From Mitsuaria sp. 7 (GTDB taxonomy: Bacteria; Pseudomonadota; Gammaproteobacteria; Burkholderiales; Burkholderiaceae_C), in assembly GCF_001653795.1 (NCBI RefSeq), contig NZ_CP011514.1:4832727-4896726 (forward strand): a stretch of 64,000 nt of DNA. Reading direction: 5' to 3'. Positions within the stretch are counted from its first letter, which is position 1. Each line of letters starts with the position of its first letter. Positions 20,852-28,334 of the stretch are shown here, one piece after another. The translations under genes were made by a program, and so were the position numbers. A model generated the notes under the pieces. It worked only from the letters and a program-made list of their open reading frames with translations. It did not search any database and was not told the origin of the DNA.

Positions 20852-20853
20852 CC

Positions 20854-22110
20854 ATGCAAACCCACCTGGCCCCCGAATTCCAAGGCACCCCGGAAGGCGA
20901 GACCGCCGAGGCCATCCTGCGGCGCTGCGTGCACTGCGGCTTCTGCACCGCGACCTGCCCGACCTACCAGTTGCTGGGTGACGAACTCGACGGGCCGCGC
21001 GGCCGCATCTACCTGATCAAGCAGGTGCTGGAAGGCGAGCAGCCGACCGCGGCCACGCAGCAGCATCTGGACCGCTGCCTGACCTGCCGGAATTGCGAGA
21101 GCACCTGCCCGTCCGGCGTCCAGTACGGCCAGCTCGTCGAGATCGGCCGGCAGATCGTCGACGCGAAGGTCGAGCGCCCGCGCGAGGAGCGCTTCAAGCG
21201 CTGGCTCCTGAAAGAGGGGCTGACCTCGCCGCTGTTCAAGCCGGCGCTGCGGATCGGCCAGGCGCTGCGTCCACTGGTGCCCGGCGCGTTGAAGGACAAG
21301 GTCCCGCCCAAGCCCGACGCGCGCGCCCACCAGTGGCCGCAGCGCACGCATGCGCGCAAGGTGCTGATGCTGCTCGGCTGCGTGCAGCCGGCGATGATGC
21401 CCAACATCAACGCGGCCACCGCCCGCGTGCTCGACGCCGCCAGCGTGCAGACGCTGGTCGCCGACGAGGCCGGCTGCTGCGGCGCGATCCGCACGCACAT
21501 GAACGACCACCACGGCGGCCTGGACGACGCCCGGCGCAACATCGACGCCTGGTGGCCGATGGTCGACGGGCACGGCGAGCAGGTCGAGGCGATCGTGATG
21601 AACGCCTCCGGCTGCGGCGTGCAGGTCAAGGACTACGGCCGGCTGCTCGCGCACGACCCGGACTACGCGGCGAAGGCCCAGCGCGTGTCCGCGCTGACCC
21701 GGGACCTCAGCGAGTTCCTGCCCGAGCTGGTCCAGCCGCTGCGCTCCCGGCTCGGCAAGGACGCCTCGACGGCGCATCGCCCGAGGCTCGCCTACCACCC
21801 GCCCTGCACGCTGCAACATGGCCAGCAGCTGCGCGGCGGCGTCGAGGGCCTGATGCGCGAACTCGGTTTCGAGATCTCGGTCGCCCCCAGCGAGAGCCAC
21901 CTGTGCTGCGGCTCCGCCGGCACGTATTCGGTGCTGCAACCGCTGCTGTCCAAGCAGCTGCGGGAACGCAAGCTCGCCGCGCTGGCGCCTTTGGAGGCCG
22001 AGGCCATCGTCTCGGCCAACATCGGCTGCATCCAGCATCTGCAGAGCGGCACCGGGCTCCCGGTCCGGCACTGGATCGAAGTCCTGGATGACGCACTTCT
22101 ACTTCGATGA
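20854..22110 (+). CDS. glcF: Glycolate oxidase iron-sulfur subunit GlcF
   Basis: 418 residues. Two 4Fe-4S clusters: C25-x2-C28-x2-C31-x3-C35P and RCLTCRNCESTCPSG near residue 75; then two CCG-type domains (GCVQPAMMPNINAA, AGCCGAIRTHMNDH, and HPPCTLQHGQQL, SHLCCGSAGTYSVLQP). Transfers electrons from the GlcDE flavoproteins to the respiratory chain. It now lies downstream of the HNH gene rather than of glcE, so its expression depends on transcription through the defence cassette or on a promoter inside it. Translation may be coupled to the HNH gene stop, 2 bases upstream. Confidence 0.95.
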   Translation: MQTHLAPEFQGTPEGETAEAILRRCVHCGFCTATCPTYQLLGDELDGPRGRIYLIKQVLEGEQPTAATQQHLDRCLTCRNCESTCPSGVQYGQLVEIGRQIVDAKVERPREERFKRWLLKEGLTSPLFKPALRIGQALRPLVPGALKDKVPPKPDARAHQWPQRTHARKVLMLLGCVQPAMMPNINAATARVLDAASVQTLVADEAGCCGAIRTHMNDHHGGLDDARRNIDAWWPMVDGHGEQVEAIVMNASGCGVQVKDYGRLLAHDPDYAAKAQRVSALTRDLSEFLPELVQPLRSRLGKDASTAHRPRLAYHPPCTLQHGQQLRGGVEGLMRELGFEISVAPSESHLCCGSAGTYSVLQPLLSKQLRERKLAALAPLEAEAIVSANIGCIQHLQSGTGLPVRHWIEVLDDALLLR

Positions 22111-22420
22111 GTCATTGACTTCCGTCCGGAACCTCTTGAGAAATCGTCGCGCGGACGCATCACTCCGGGCCAAAACCCCTCCCACTTGAGGAGGAGTTCT
22201 CACCTCAAACCCCTCACCTGGGGCAAACCCGGGCATGCCCATTGCCTGCGGCCCGCAGAATCGCCTCCCATAACAGGAGGGGAGCGCGCAAGCGATCCAA
22301 CCAGAAAGTGAAATGGGCCGGTCACCGCGTGGTGACCGGCCTTTTTTCCGTCCGGACGGTCTGGCGGATACTCCGCTGTCATATTTGTTTCAGCGGCTTC
22401 GTCCGGAGCCCCGACCCGTC
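22111..22420 (+). other. Structured intergenic leader or small-RNA candidate
   Basis: The 310 bases between glcF and the phosphatase gene contain no supported protein gene. Two look-alike hairpins, CCTCC-CACTTGA-GGAGG (around 22181) and CCTCC-CATAACA-GGAGG (around 22265), and further stems (CCCC/GGGG, CTGCG/CGCAG) are followed by a strong terminator at 22316-22347. I could not match it to a known RNA family. A weak TTGACT box at 22115-22120 might be part of a promoter. Confidence 0.4.
22316..22347 (+). terminator. Strong intrinsic terminator
   Basis: GGCCGGTCACC (22316-22326), loop GCGT, GGTGACCGGCC (22331-22341) and then six T. A perfect 11-bp stem with U-run, the clearest intrinsic terminator in the window. 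It ends transcription of the glc operon or of a small RNA, or attenuates the gene starting at 22421. Confidence 0.93.
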
Positions 22421-24127
22421 ATGACCCTGACCCGTCGCACCTGGCTGCTGGTGCCCGTCGTGGCCGCGCTGGCCGCCTGCGCCAACGCCCCCTCCTCCTC
22501 CACGCCGGCCACCGGCGCCGCCCCGGCAACACCTGGCCCCGTCGCCTCCGCCTTCCAGGCGAAGAAGCCGCCCAGGCTGGTGGTCTTCATGGTCGTCGAC
22601 GGGCTGCCGATCCGGCAGGTGCTCGGCTACCGCGACCAGCTCCAGCCGGACGGCTTCAAGCGATTCCTCGACCGGGGCGCCTGGTTCGCCAAGGCGTATT
22701 ACGGTCACGGCTACACGGTGACGGCCGCCGGCCACTCGATCATGCTCAGCGGCGCCTACCCGCAGCGCAGCGGCATCATCGGCAACGAGTGGCGCGATCC
22801 GCAGACCGCCGCCCCGCAGTACAACACCGCCGATCCGCGCTACCAGTACATCGGCAACAAGACCGAGCCGTTGGCCGGCACCAGCCCGGACAACTACAAG
22901 GTCGAGACCGTCGGCGACGTGCTGCGCACGCTGCAGCCGGGCTCGAAGGTCATCGGGATCTCGGGCAAGGACCGCGGCGCGATCCTGCCCGCCGGCCACA
23001 AGGGCACGGCCTACATGTACATGGGCGGCAGCGGCGAATTCGCGTCGTCCACCTACTACATGGACAAGCACCCCGCCTGGGTCGACGCCTTCAACGCGGC
23101 CAAGCCGGCCGACAAGTTCTTCGGCAAGACCTGGACCCCGATGCTGCCGGAAGCGGCCTACGCCCGCAGCGTGCCGGACGGCCAGCCCTGGCAGGCCAAC
23201 AGCGGCAACGGCAACAGGCTGCCCGCCGTGCTGGGCGCCGGCATGGACGGCCCGGGACCGCGCTTCTACGGCAACATCCTGCCCTCCCCCTTCGGCGACG
23301 AGCTGACGCTGGCCTTCGCCAAGGCCGCCGTCGAGGGCGAACAGCTCGGCACGGACGACCAGCCCGACCTCCTGTCGGTCAGCCTCTCCAGCCACGACTA
23401 CATCAACCACGCCTTCGGCCCCGAGTCGCGGCTGTCGCACGACCACTTCCTGCATCTGGACGCCTACCTGCAGGACTGGTTCAAGTACCTGGACGCCAAG
23501 GTCGGCCGCGACAACTACGTCGCCGTGCTGACCGCCGACCACGGCTTCACCGACACGCCCGAATGGGCGAAGTCGCAAGGCCGGGACGCCGGACGCATCA
23601 ACCCGGCGCAGGTCGTGGGCGTCATCAACGCGGGCCTGTCCAAGCGCTTCGGCGAGTTCCGCTGGGCCTTGGGCATGTCGGGATCGGGCGTCATCTTTGA
23701 CGAGGTGGCGATCAAGATGGGCGGCCTGAACCCCGACGACGTCTACGCCGCCGCCAAGGCCTCGGTGGAGCAGATCGACGGCATCCAGGCGGCCTTCACC
23801 CGCGCGCAGCTGGCGGGCACGGACACCGCGACGCCCTACCTCGAGCAGTTCCGCCGCTCCTGGTACCCCGGCATCGCCGCGCCGCTGCAGGTGGTGCCGA
23901 AAGCGGGCTGGATGTTCGGTTCCCGCGTGACGGGCACCACCCACGGCAGCCCCTATGAGAACGACACCCACGTGCCGCTGCTGACCTGGGGCCCGAAGTG
24001 GGTCGGCCAGGGCCGCATCGAACAGCGCGTCGAGATCGTCGACCTCGCGCCGACGCTGTCGGCGATCCTGCACGTCCCCGCGCCCAAGCAGGCGCAGGGT
24101 CAGTGGCTGCCCTTGCCCGCCAGGTAG
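22421..24127 (+). CDS. PafA-like alkaline phosphatase family lipoprotein
   Basis: 568 residues. Signal peptide with lipobox LAAC near residue 19. The alkaline phosphatase superfamily core has the nucleophile Thr in GYTVTAAGHSIMLSG, followed by QRSGIIGNEWRD as in PafA, metal ligands in LSVSLSSHDYINHAFGPESRLSHDH and TADHGF, and a final THGSPYENDTHVPLLTWGP metal site. Predicted phosphate-irrepressible phosphomonoesterase anchored in the cell envelope. Starts 74 bases after the strong terminator. The Arg-Arg at residues 5-6 may fit Tat export. A GC-rich hairpin without U-run follows. Confidence 0.88.
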   Translation: MTLTRRTWLLVPVVAALAACANAPSSSTPATGAAPATPGPVASAFQAKKPPRLVVFMVVDGLPIRQVLGYRDQLQPDGFKRFLDRGAWFAKAYYGHGYTVTAAGHSIMLSGAYPQRSGIIGNEWRDPQTAAPQYNTADPRYQYIGNKTEPLAGTSPDNYKVETVGDVLRTLQPGSKVIGISGKDRGAILPAGHKGTAYMYMGGSGEFASSTYYMDKHPAWVDAFNAAKPADKFFGKTWTPMLPEAAYARSVPDGQPWQANSGNGNRLPAVLGAGMDGPGPRFYGNILPSPFGDELTLAFAKAAVEGEQLGTDDQPDLLSVSLSSHDYINHAFGPESRLSHDHFLHLDAYLQDWFKYLDAKVGRDNYVAVLTADHGFTDTPEWAKSQGRDAGRINPAQVVGVINAGLSKRFGEFRWALGMSGSGVIFDEVAIKMGGLNPDDVYAAAKASVEQIDGIQAAFTRAQLAGTDTATPYLEQFRRSWYPGIAAPLQVVPKAGWMFGSRVTGTTHGSPYENDTHVPLLTWGPKWVGQGRIEQRVEIVDLAPTLSAILHVPAPKQAQGQWLPLPAR

Positions 24128-24167
24128 CCACGAAGCCGGCCAGTCGAGCGGGGATTCCCCCCGTTCA

Positions 24168-24200
24168 CCCCACCCACCCGCCACCGGAGCGGGGGTGGGG
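24168..24200 (+). terminator. Possible terminator hairpin after phosphatase gene
   Basis: A C-rich arm starting CCCCACCC and ending CCCGC is complementary to GCGGGGGTGGGG at 24189-24200, with one bulge. No T-run follows, so it may only be an RNA-stabilising structure. Confidence 0.4.
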
Positions 24201-24261
24201 TGCGTCCGCCACACGGCTCCTGTAGGCTCACCGGCTTCGCAGAAGTGACAGGGAGACCGCC

Positions 24262-26220
24262 GTGTTTGGCTGGTTCGAAAAACTCGTCGATCCGTTTCCG
24301 CAGACCCCGGCGCCTCAGCCGCCGAAAGGGTTCTTCGCCTTCGTCTGGGCCGGCTCGCAGGGCATGCGCGGGCTGGTGGGCGTGCTCGTCGTCCTGACCG
24401 CCGCGATCGGCGCCTTCGAGGCCTTGCTGTTCTCGATGCTGGGCTCCGTCGTCGACTGGCTCAGCCAGGTGCCGCCCGCGCAGTGGTGGTCCACCCAGCA
24501 GGACAAGCTGCTGATGCTGCTCGGCATCCTGCTGGCCAGTCCGCTGCTGATCGCGCTGCAGTCGCTGAGCAAGTACCAGGGCCTGTCCAGCAACTTCCCG
24601 ATGCGGCTGCGCTGGAACTTCCACCGGCACCTGCTCGCGCAGAGCATGAGCTTCTACCAGGACGAGTTCGCCGGCCGCGTCTCCGCCAAGCTGATGCAGA
24701 CGGCGCTGGCCGTGCGCGAATGCTGGCTGATCGTCACCGACATCCTGGTCTTCATCACGATCTATTTCGTGACGATGCTGGGCGTCGTCGGCAGCTTCGA
24801 CGCGACGCTGCTGCTGCCCTTCCTGGGCTGGCTGGCCTGCTACATCGTGGCGCTGAGCTACTTCGTCCCGCGCCTGGGCAAGGCCGCCACCGCGCAGGCC
24901 GACGCCCGCAGCCTGATGACCGGCCGCATCACCGACGCGTACACCAACATCAGCACGGTCAAGCTGTTCTCGCACTCCCACCGCGAGGCCGGTTTCGCCC
25001 GCGGTGCGATGCAGGACTTCCTGAACACCGCCTACCGCCAGATGCGGCTGATCAGCGGCTTCGAGATCGTCAACCACGCGCTGTCGATGGGCCTGATCGC
25101 GTCGACCGCCGGCATGACGGTCTGGCTGTGGACGCAGGGCCAGGTCGGCATCGGCGCGGTCGCCGCCGCCACGGCGATGGCGCTGCGGCTGAACGGGATC
25201 TCGCACTGGATCATGTGGGAGATGGCCAGCCTGTTCGAGAACATCGGCACCGTGCAGGACGGCATCACGACGCTGTCGCGCCCCATCGCGATCCAGGACG
25301 CCGACGACGCCCGCGCGCTGGACGTGACCCGCGGCGAGGTCCGCTTCGAGCACGTCGACTTCAGCTACGGCGGTCGCAAGACCGTGCTGCACGACCTGAC
25401 CCTGACGATACGCCCCGGCGAGAAGATCGGCGTGGTGGGCCGCTCGGGCGCGGGCAAGTCGACGCTGGTCAACCTGCTGCTGCGCTTCCACGACGTGGAC
25501 AAGGGCCGGGTGCTGATCGACGGCCAGGACATCGCCAAGGCCACCCAGGACAGCCTCAGACGCCAGGTCGGCATGGTGACCCAGGACACCAGCCTGCTGC
25601 ACCGCTCGGTCCGCGACAACCTGATGTACGGCCGCCCTGACGCGACGGAGGAGGAGATGCGCGCCGCCGCCGAGCGGGCCGAGGCCGTGGACTTCATCGA
25701 CGGCCTGACCGACCCGAAGGGCCGGCAGGGCTACGACGCCCACGTCGGCGAACGCGGCGTGAAGCTCTCCGGCGGCCAGCGCCAGCGCGTCGCCATCGCC
25801 CGGGTGATGCTCAAGGACGCGCCCATCCTGCTGCTGGACGAGGCGACCAGCGCGCTGGATTCCGAGGTCGAGGCCGCGATCCAGCGCAGCCTGTACCGGC
25901 TGATGGAAGGCAAGACGGTGGTGGCGATCGCGCACCGGCTGTCGACGATCGCGGCGATGGACCGGCTGATCGTGATGGACCAGGGCCGCATCGTCGAACA
26001 GGGGGACCATGCCGCGCTGCTGGCCCAGGGCGGCCTGTACGCGAAGCTGTGGGCGCACCAGAGCGGCGGCTTCCTGGTGGAGGACGAGCCCGAAGAGGAC
26101 GCCCCCGCGAACGCGCTGTCGCCTGAAGCCGTCACCGGCATGGACCGTCCGCCTCATGGCGCCGGACCGAACGTCGGACATGTGGATCAAGCGTCAACCA
26201 CGGCAAAGGATTCCGCGTAA
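24262..26220 (+). CDS. ABC exporter, fused permease and ATPase
   Basis: 652 residues from GTG 24262 with AGGGAGA 6 bases before. Six membrane helices (about residues 35-310) precede a nucleotide-binding domain: Walker A GRSGAGKSTLVNLL near 393, signature LSGGQRQRVAIARVML, Walker B ILLLDEATSALD and the switch His in VAIAHRLST. Type-IV half-transporter, works as a homodimer; substrate (lipid, drug or peptide) not determinable. No C39 peptidase domain, so it does not process double-glycine leaders. The following HPr-rel-A cassette is separated by 178 bases and may be independent. Confidence 0.9.
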   Translation: MFGWFEKLVDPFPQTPAPQPPKGFFAFVWAGSQGMRGLVGVLVVLTAAIGAFEALLFSMLGSVVDWLSQVPPAQWWSTQQDKLLMLLGILLASPLLIALQSLSKYQGLSSNFPMRLRWNFHRHLLAQSMSFYQDEFAGRVSAKLMQTALAVRECWLIVTDILVFITIYFVTMLGVVGSFDATLLLPFLGWLACYIVALSYFVPRLGKAATAQADARSLMTGRITDAYTNISTVKLFSHSHREAGFARGAMQDFLNTAYRQMRLISGFEIVNHALSMGLIASTAGMTVWLWTQGQVGIGAVAAATAMALRLNGISHWIMWEMASLFENIGTVQDGITTLSRPIAIQDADDARALDVTRGEVRFEHVDFSYGGRKTVLHDLTLTIRPGEKIGVVGRSGAGKSTLVNLLLRFHDVDKGRVLIDGQDIAKATQDSLRRQVGMVTQDTSLLHRSVRDNLMYGRPDATEEEMRAAAERAEAVDFIDGLTDPKGRQGYDAHVGERGVKLSGGQRQRVAIARVMLKDAPILLLDEATSALDSEVEAAIQRSLYRLMEGKTVVAIAHRLSTIAAMDRLIVMDQGRIVEQGDHAALLAQGGLYAKLWAHQSGGFLVEDEPEEDAPANALSPEAVTGMDRPPHGAGPNVGHVDQASTTAKDSA

Positions 26221-26238
26221 GCCAGCGCTGACTTAACA

Positions 26239-26262
26239 GGCGTGTGGCGGACGCCGCACGCC
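26239..26262 (+). terminator. Imperfect GC-rich hairpin after ABC exporter
   Basis: GGCGTGTGGCG and CGCCGCACGCC can pair over 11 positions with one G-T pair and a two-base centre. No T-run. It may separate the exporter from the next cassette. Confidence 0.35.
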
Positions 26263-26398
26263 ACCCGTTCAAGGGGTTGGGCGGGGTATCCGGTGGCAGG
26301 CTTGTATGGAACACTGCGATCGCAGGTCGGACGGGAGCGCCGATCCGCTTGAGCGTCCGCAGGAATCAGGACGGCATAGCATCACGAAAGCTGAGCAT

Positions 26399-27082
26399 AT
26401 GGACAACAGCAGCGACAACACCCCGCAGTCTTCGGCCACCTCGACCCCGGTCAGCCCGGTCAAGGGTTCCGTCGTCTCGCAACGCCGCCGCCGTTTCATC
26501 CAGGCGGGCGTGGTGCCGGTCGGCCTGACGCTGGCCAGCCGTCCCGCGATGGCCTGGCACTGCAACACGACCTCGGCCTGGGGCTCGGCGATCCTGCGCA
26601 ACGGCGGCGCCAGCGTGCAGGCGCGTGCCGACGCGGCGGTGATCAACAACACCGAGTGCTGGTACATCTCCAACTGGAAGGACAACTCGGGCCGGTCCCA
26701 GGTGCGCGGCGGCAACGCCCCCTGGAACTACATCGTCGCCCAGTGGTATTCCGGCAAGACGGTCGCCTATGCGCGGACCAACCTGACCGTCGCCAAGCTG
26801 TTCCCGGCCGGCCTGAAGAACGTCAGCGGCACGTCCAACGTCTACAACCTGCTGAAGAACGACCCGTCGGGCTACGGCACGATGATGATCGTCGCCCGCC
26901 TGAACACCCTGTTCGCCGGCAACAGCGTCGGCCAGTGCGTGCTGTCGGCCACCGGCCAGGACATGCTGCTGCAGATGGCCTCGCAAGGCCCCGGCATCTT
27001 CAAGCCGTCGAACTCGACGGGCGCGGCCTGGAGCCAGGCCGACTTCAAGAGCTACCTGTACAGCAACTGGCTTGTGGCCTGA
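26399..27082 (+). CDS. Tat-exported protein of unknown function leading an HPr-rel-A cassette
   Basis: 227 residues. After a 27-residue Ser/Thr-rich start comes RRRRFIQAG, a twin-arginine motif, a hydrophobic stretch and PAMA cleavage region at about residue 51. The mature ~175 residues begin WHCNTTSAWGSAILRNGG and contain two cysteines near ECWYI and GQCVL; no known domain was recognised. Its stop overlaps the start of the PqqD-like gene (TGATG), tying it to the cassette. It could be the protein or precursor that the downstream kinase and nucleotidyltransferase act on before export, but this is inference. Weak ribosome binding site. Confidence 0.6.
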   Translation: MDNSSDNTPQSSATSTPVSPVKGSVVSQRRRRFIQAGVVPVGLTLASRPAMAWHCNTTSAWGSAILRNGGASVQARADAAVINNTECWYISNWKDNSGRSQVRGGNAPWNYIVAQWYSGKTVAYARTNLTVAKLFPAGLKNVSGTSNVYNLLKNDPSGYGTMMIVARLNTLFAGNSVGQCVLSATGQDMLLQMASQGPGIFKPSNSTGAAWSQADFKSYLYSNWLVA

Positions 27083-27423
27083 TGGCCGGCGCGGCCTGGC
27101 GCTGCAGGCAACCGATCGCTGAAGTGATGCTCGCCTGGGAGGGCGAGCAGCACGCGGTCTATTTCGACCCCGACAGCGGGGACACCCACCTGATCGCCGC
27201 GCTCGGCGCGCAGCTGGCCGAATGGCTGGCCGCCGAGCCGCTGGACCGCGACCAGCTCCTGGCCCGCCTGGCGCGGGACGTCGACTGGGACGAGCCCCCC
27301 GCCCCCGAGGCGCTCGCCGAGCTCCTGGACCTGCACCTGCGCCGTCTGGCCGAGGTCCATCTGCTCACGCCGGTGGACAGGGCGGAGGCGGCGGCGGACG
27401 CGGTGGAGGAGCCGGTCGCTTGA
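27082..27423 (+). CDS. HPr-rel-A system PqqD-like peptide chaperone
   Basis: 113 residues. Resembles the PqqD/RRE-like small proteins of the HPr-rel-A system: an N-terminal strand region WEGEQHAVYFDPDSGDTHLI followed by helices with LDRDQLLARL and EALAELLDLHLRRLAEVHLLTPV. PqqD-type proteins bind leader peptides and present them to modifying enzymes. It overlaps both neighbours (TGATG upstream, TTGA downstream), indicating strict co-translation with the HprK-like kinase. Confidence 0.72.
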   Translation: MAGAAWRCRQPIAEVMLAWEGEQHAVYFDPDSGDTHLIAALGAQLAEWLAAEPLDRDQLLARLARDVDWDEPPAPEALAELLDLHLRRLAEVHLLTPVDRAEAAADAVEEPVA

Positions 27424-28334
27424 GACTGCAGGACGTCGGCACCGCCGGGCTGCGGACCCGGATGCGCGACGGCGGCGTGACGCTGCGGCTGTCACCCTTC
27501 ACCGTGCGCGTGCGCTCGGACATCCCTCACCTCGCGGACGACGTCGCGGCCATGTACCGCGATTTCGACCTGACCGGGGAGGACGAGTTCGTCGACTTCC
27601 ACGTCGCCGTGCTGCGCAGCCCGCATTGGCTGAGCCGGCTGCAGGGCCGCGCGGAGTTCTGGTTCGACGGCCAGCGCTCGTTCACGCCGCTGCCCGCCGC
27701 GCAGGCGCTGGCGATGCTCGAATGGGGCATCAACTGGTGCATCGCCGCGCACGCCCATCAATACCTGCTGATCCACGCGGCGGTGCTCGAGCGCGACGGC
27801 CGCGCGCTGCTGATGCCGGCACCGCCGGGCTCGGGCAAGAGCACGCTGTGCGCGGCGCTGGCGCATCGCGGCTGGCGGCTGCTGTCGGACGAGCTCGGCC
27901 TGCTGGACATGGCCACCGGCCTGGTCCACGGCATGGCGCGGCCGATCAACCTGAAGAACGCGTCGATCCCGGTGATCCGGTCCTTCGCGCCGGACGCGCA
28001 TTTCAGCGCGTCCATGCCCAACACGTCCAAGGGCACCGTCGCGCTGGTGCGCGCGCCGCAGGACGCGATCGAGGCCCGGCTCGCGCCCGCCCGGCCCGCC
28101 TGGGTCGTGCTGCCCGCCTGGCGCGCCGACGCGCCGGCGCAGTTGCAGCCCATCGAACGGGCCCGCGCCTTCATGGACCTGGCCGAGCAGTCCTTCAACT
28201 ACGACGTGCACGGCCAGGCCGGCTTCCAGCGGCTGGGACGCCTGGTCGACGCCTGCGCGTGCTACCGCTTCGAGTACAGCCGGCTGGACGAGGCCGTGGC
28301 GCACTTCGAGACGCTCGCGGGGAGCTCGCCATGA
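27420..28334 (+). CDS. HprK-related kinase A
   Basis: 304 residues from a TTG start that overlaps the preceding stop, with GGAGGA about 12 bases upstream. HprK-like fold: a partly divergent N-terminal half, then the P-loop APPGSGKSTL at about residues 134-143, LLSDELGLLD after it and a C-terminal part with RPINLKNASIPVI. HPr kinase uses the same fold to phosphorylate serine on HPr; related kinases in lasso-peptide clusters phosphorylate peptide serines. No HPr or other PTS gene is in the window. Its target is probably encoded in this cassette. Confidence 0.8.
   Translation: MRLQDVGTAGLRTRMRDGGVTLRLSPFTVRVRSDIPHLADDVAAMYRDFDLTGEDEFVDFHVAVLRSPHWLSRLQGRAEFWFDGQRSFTPLPAAQALAMLEWGINWCIAAHAHQYLLIHAAVLERDGRALLMPAPPGSGKSTLCAALAHRGWRLLSDELGLLDMATGLVHGMARPINLKNASIPVIRSFAPDAHFSASMPNTSKGTVALVRAPQDAIEARLAPARPAWVVLPAWRADAPAQLQPIERARAFMDLAEQSFNYDVHGQAGFQRLGRLVDACACYRFEYSRLDEAVAHFETLAGSSP

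Larger units (their letters stand above)
18874..20853 (+). other. Lower-GC defence cassette inserted between glcE and glcF
   Basis: The stretch carries two genes (ATPase and HNH nuclease) that are unrelated to glycolate oxidation. Hand counts on single 60-base lines gave 43% and 57% GC in the ATPase gene and 62% in the HNH gene, against 70% in glcF. The 9-mer CCATGCAAA occurs at 18900-18908 and again at 20852-20860, at the left and right joints, both times covering the start codon. No integrase, transposase or long inverted repeats were seen. The glc operon seems to have kept its reading frames. Confidence 0.7.
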
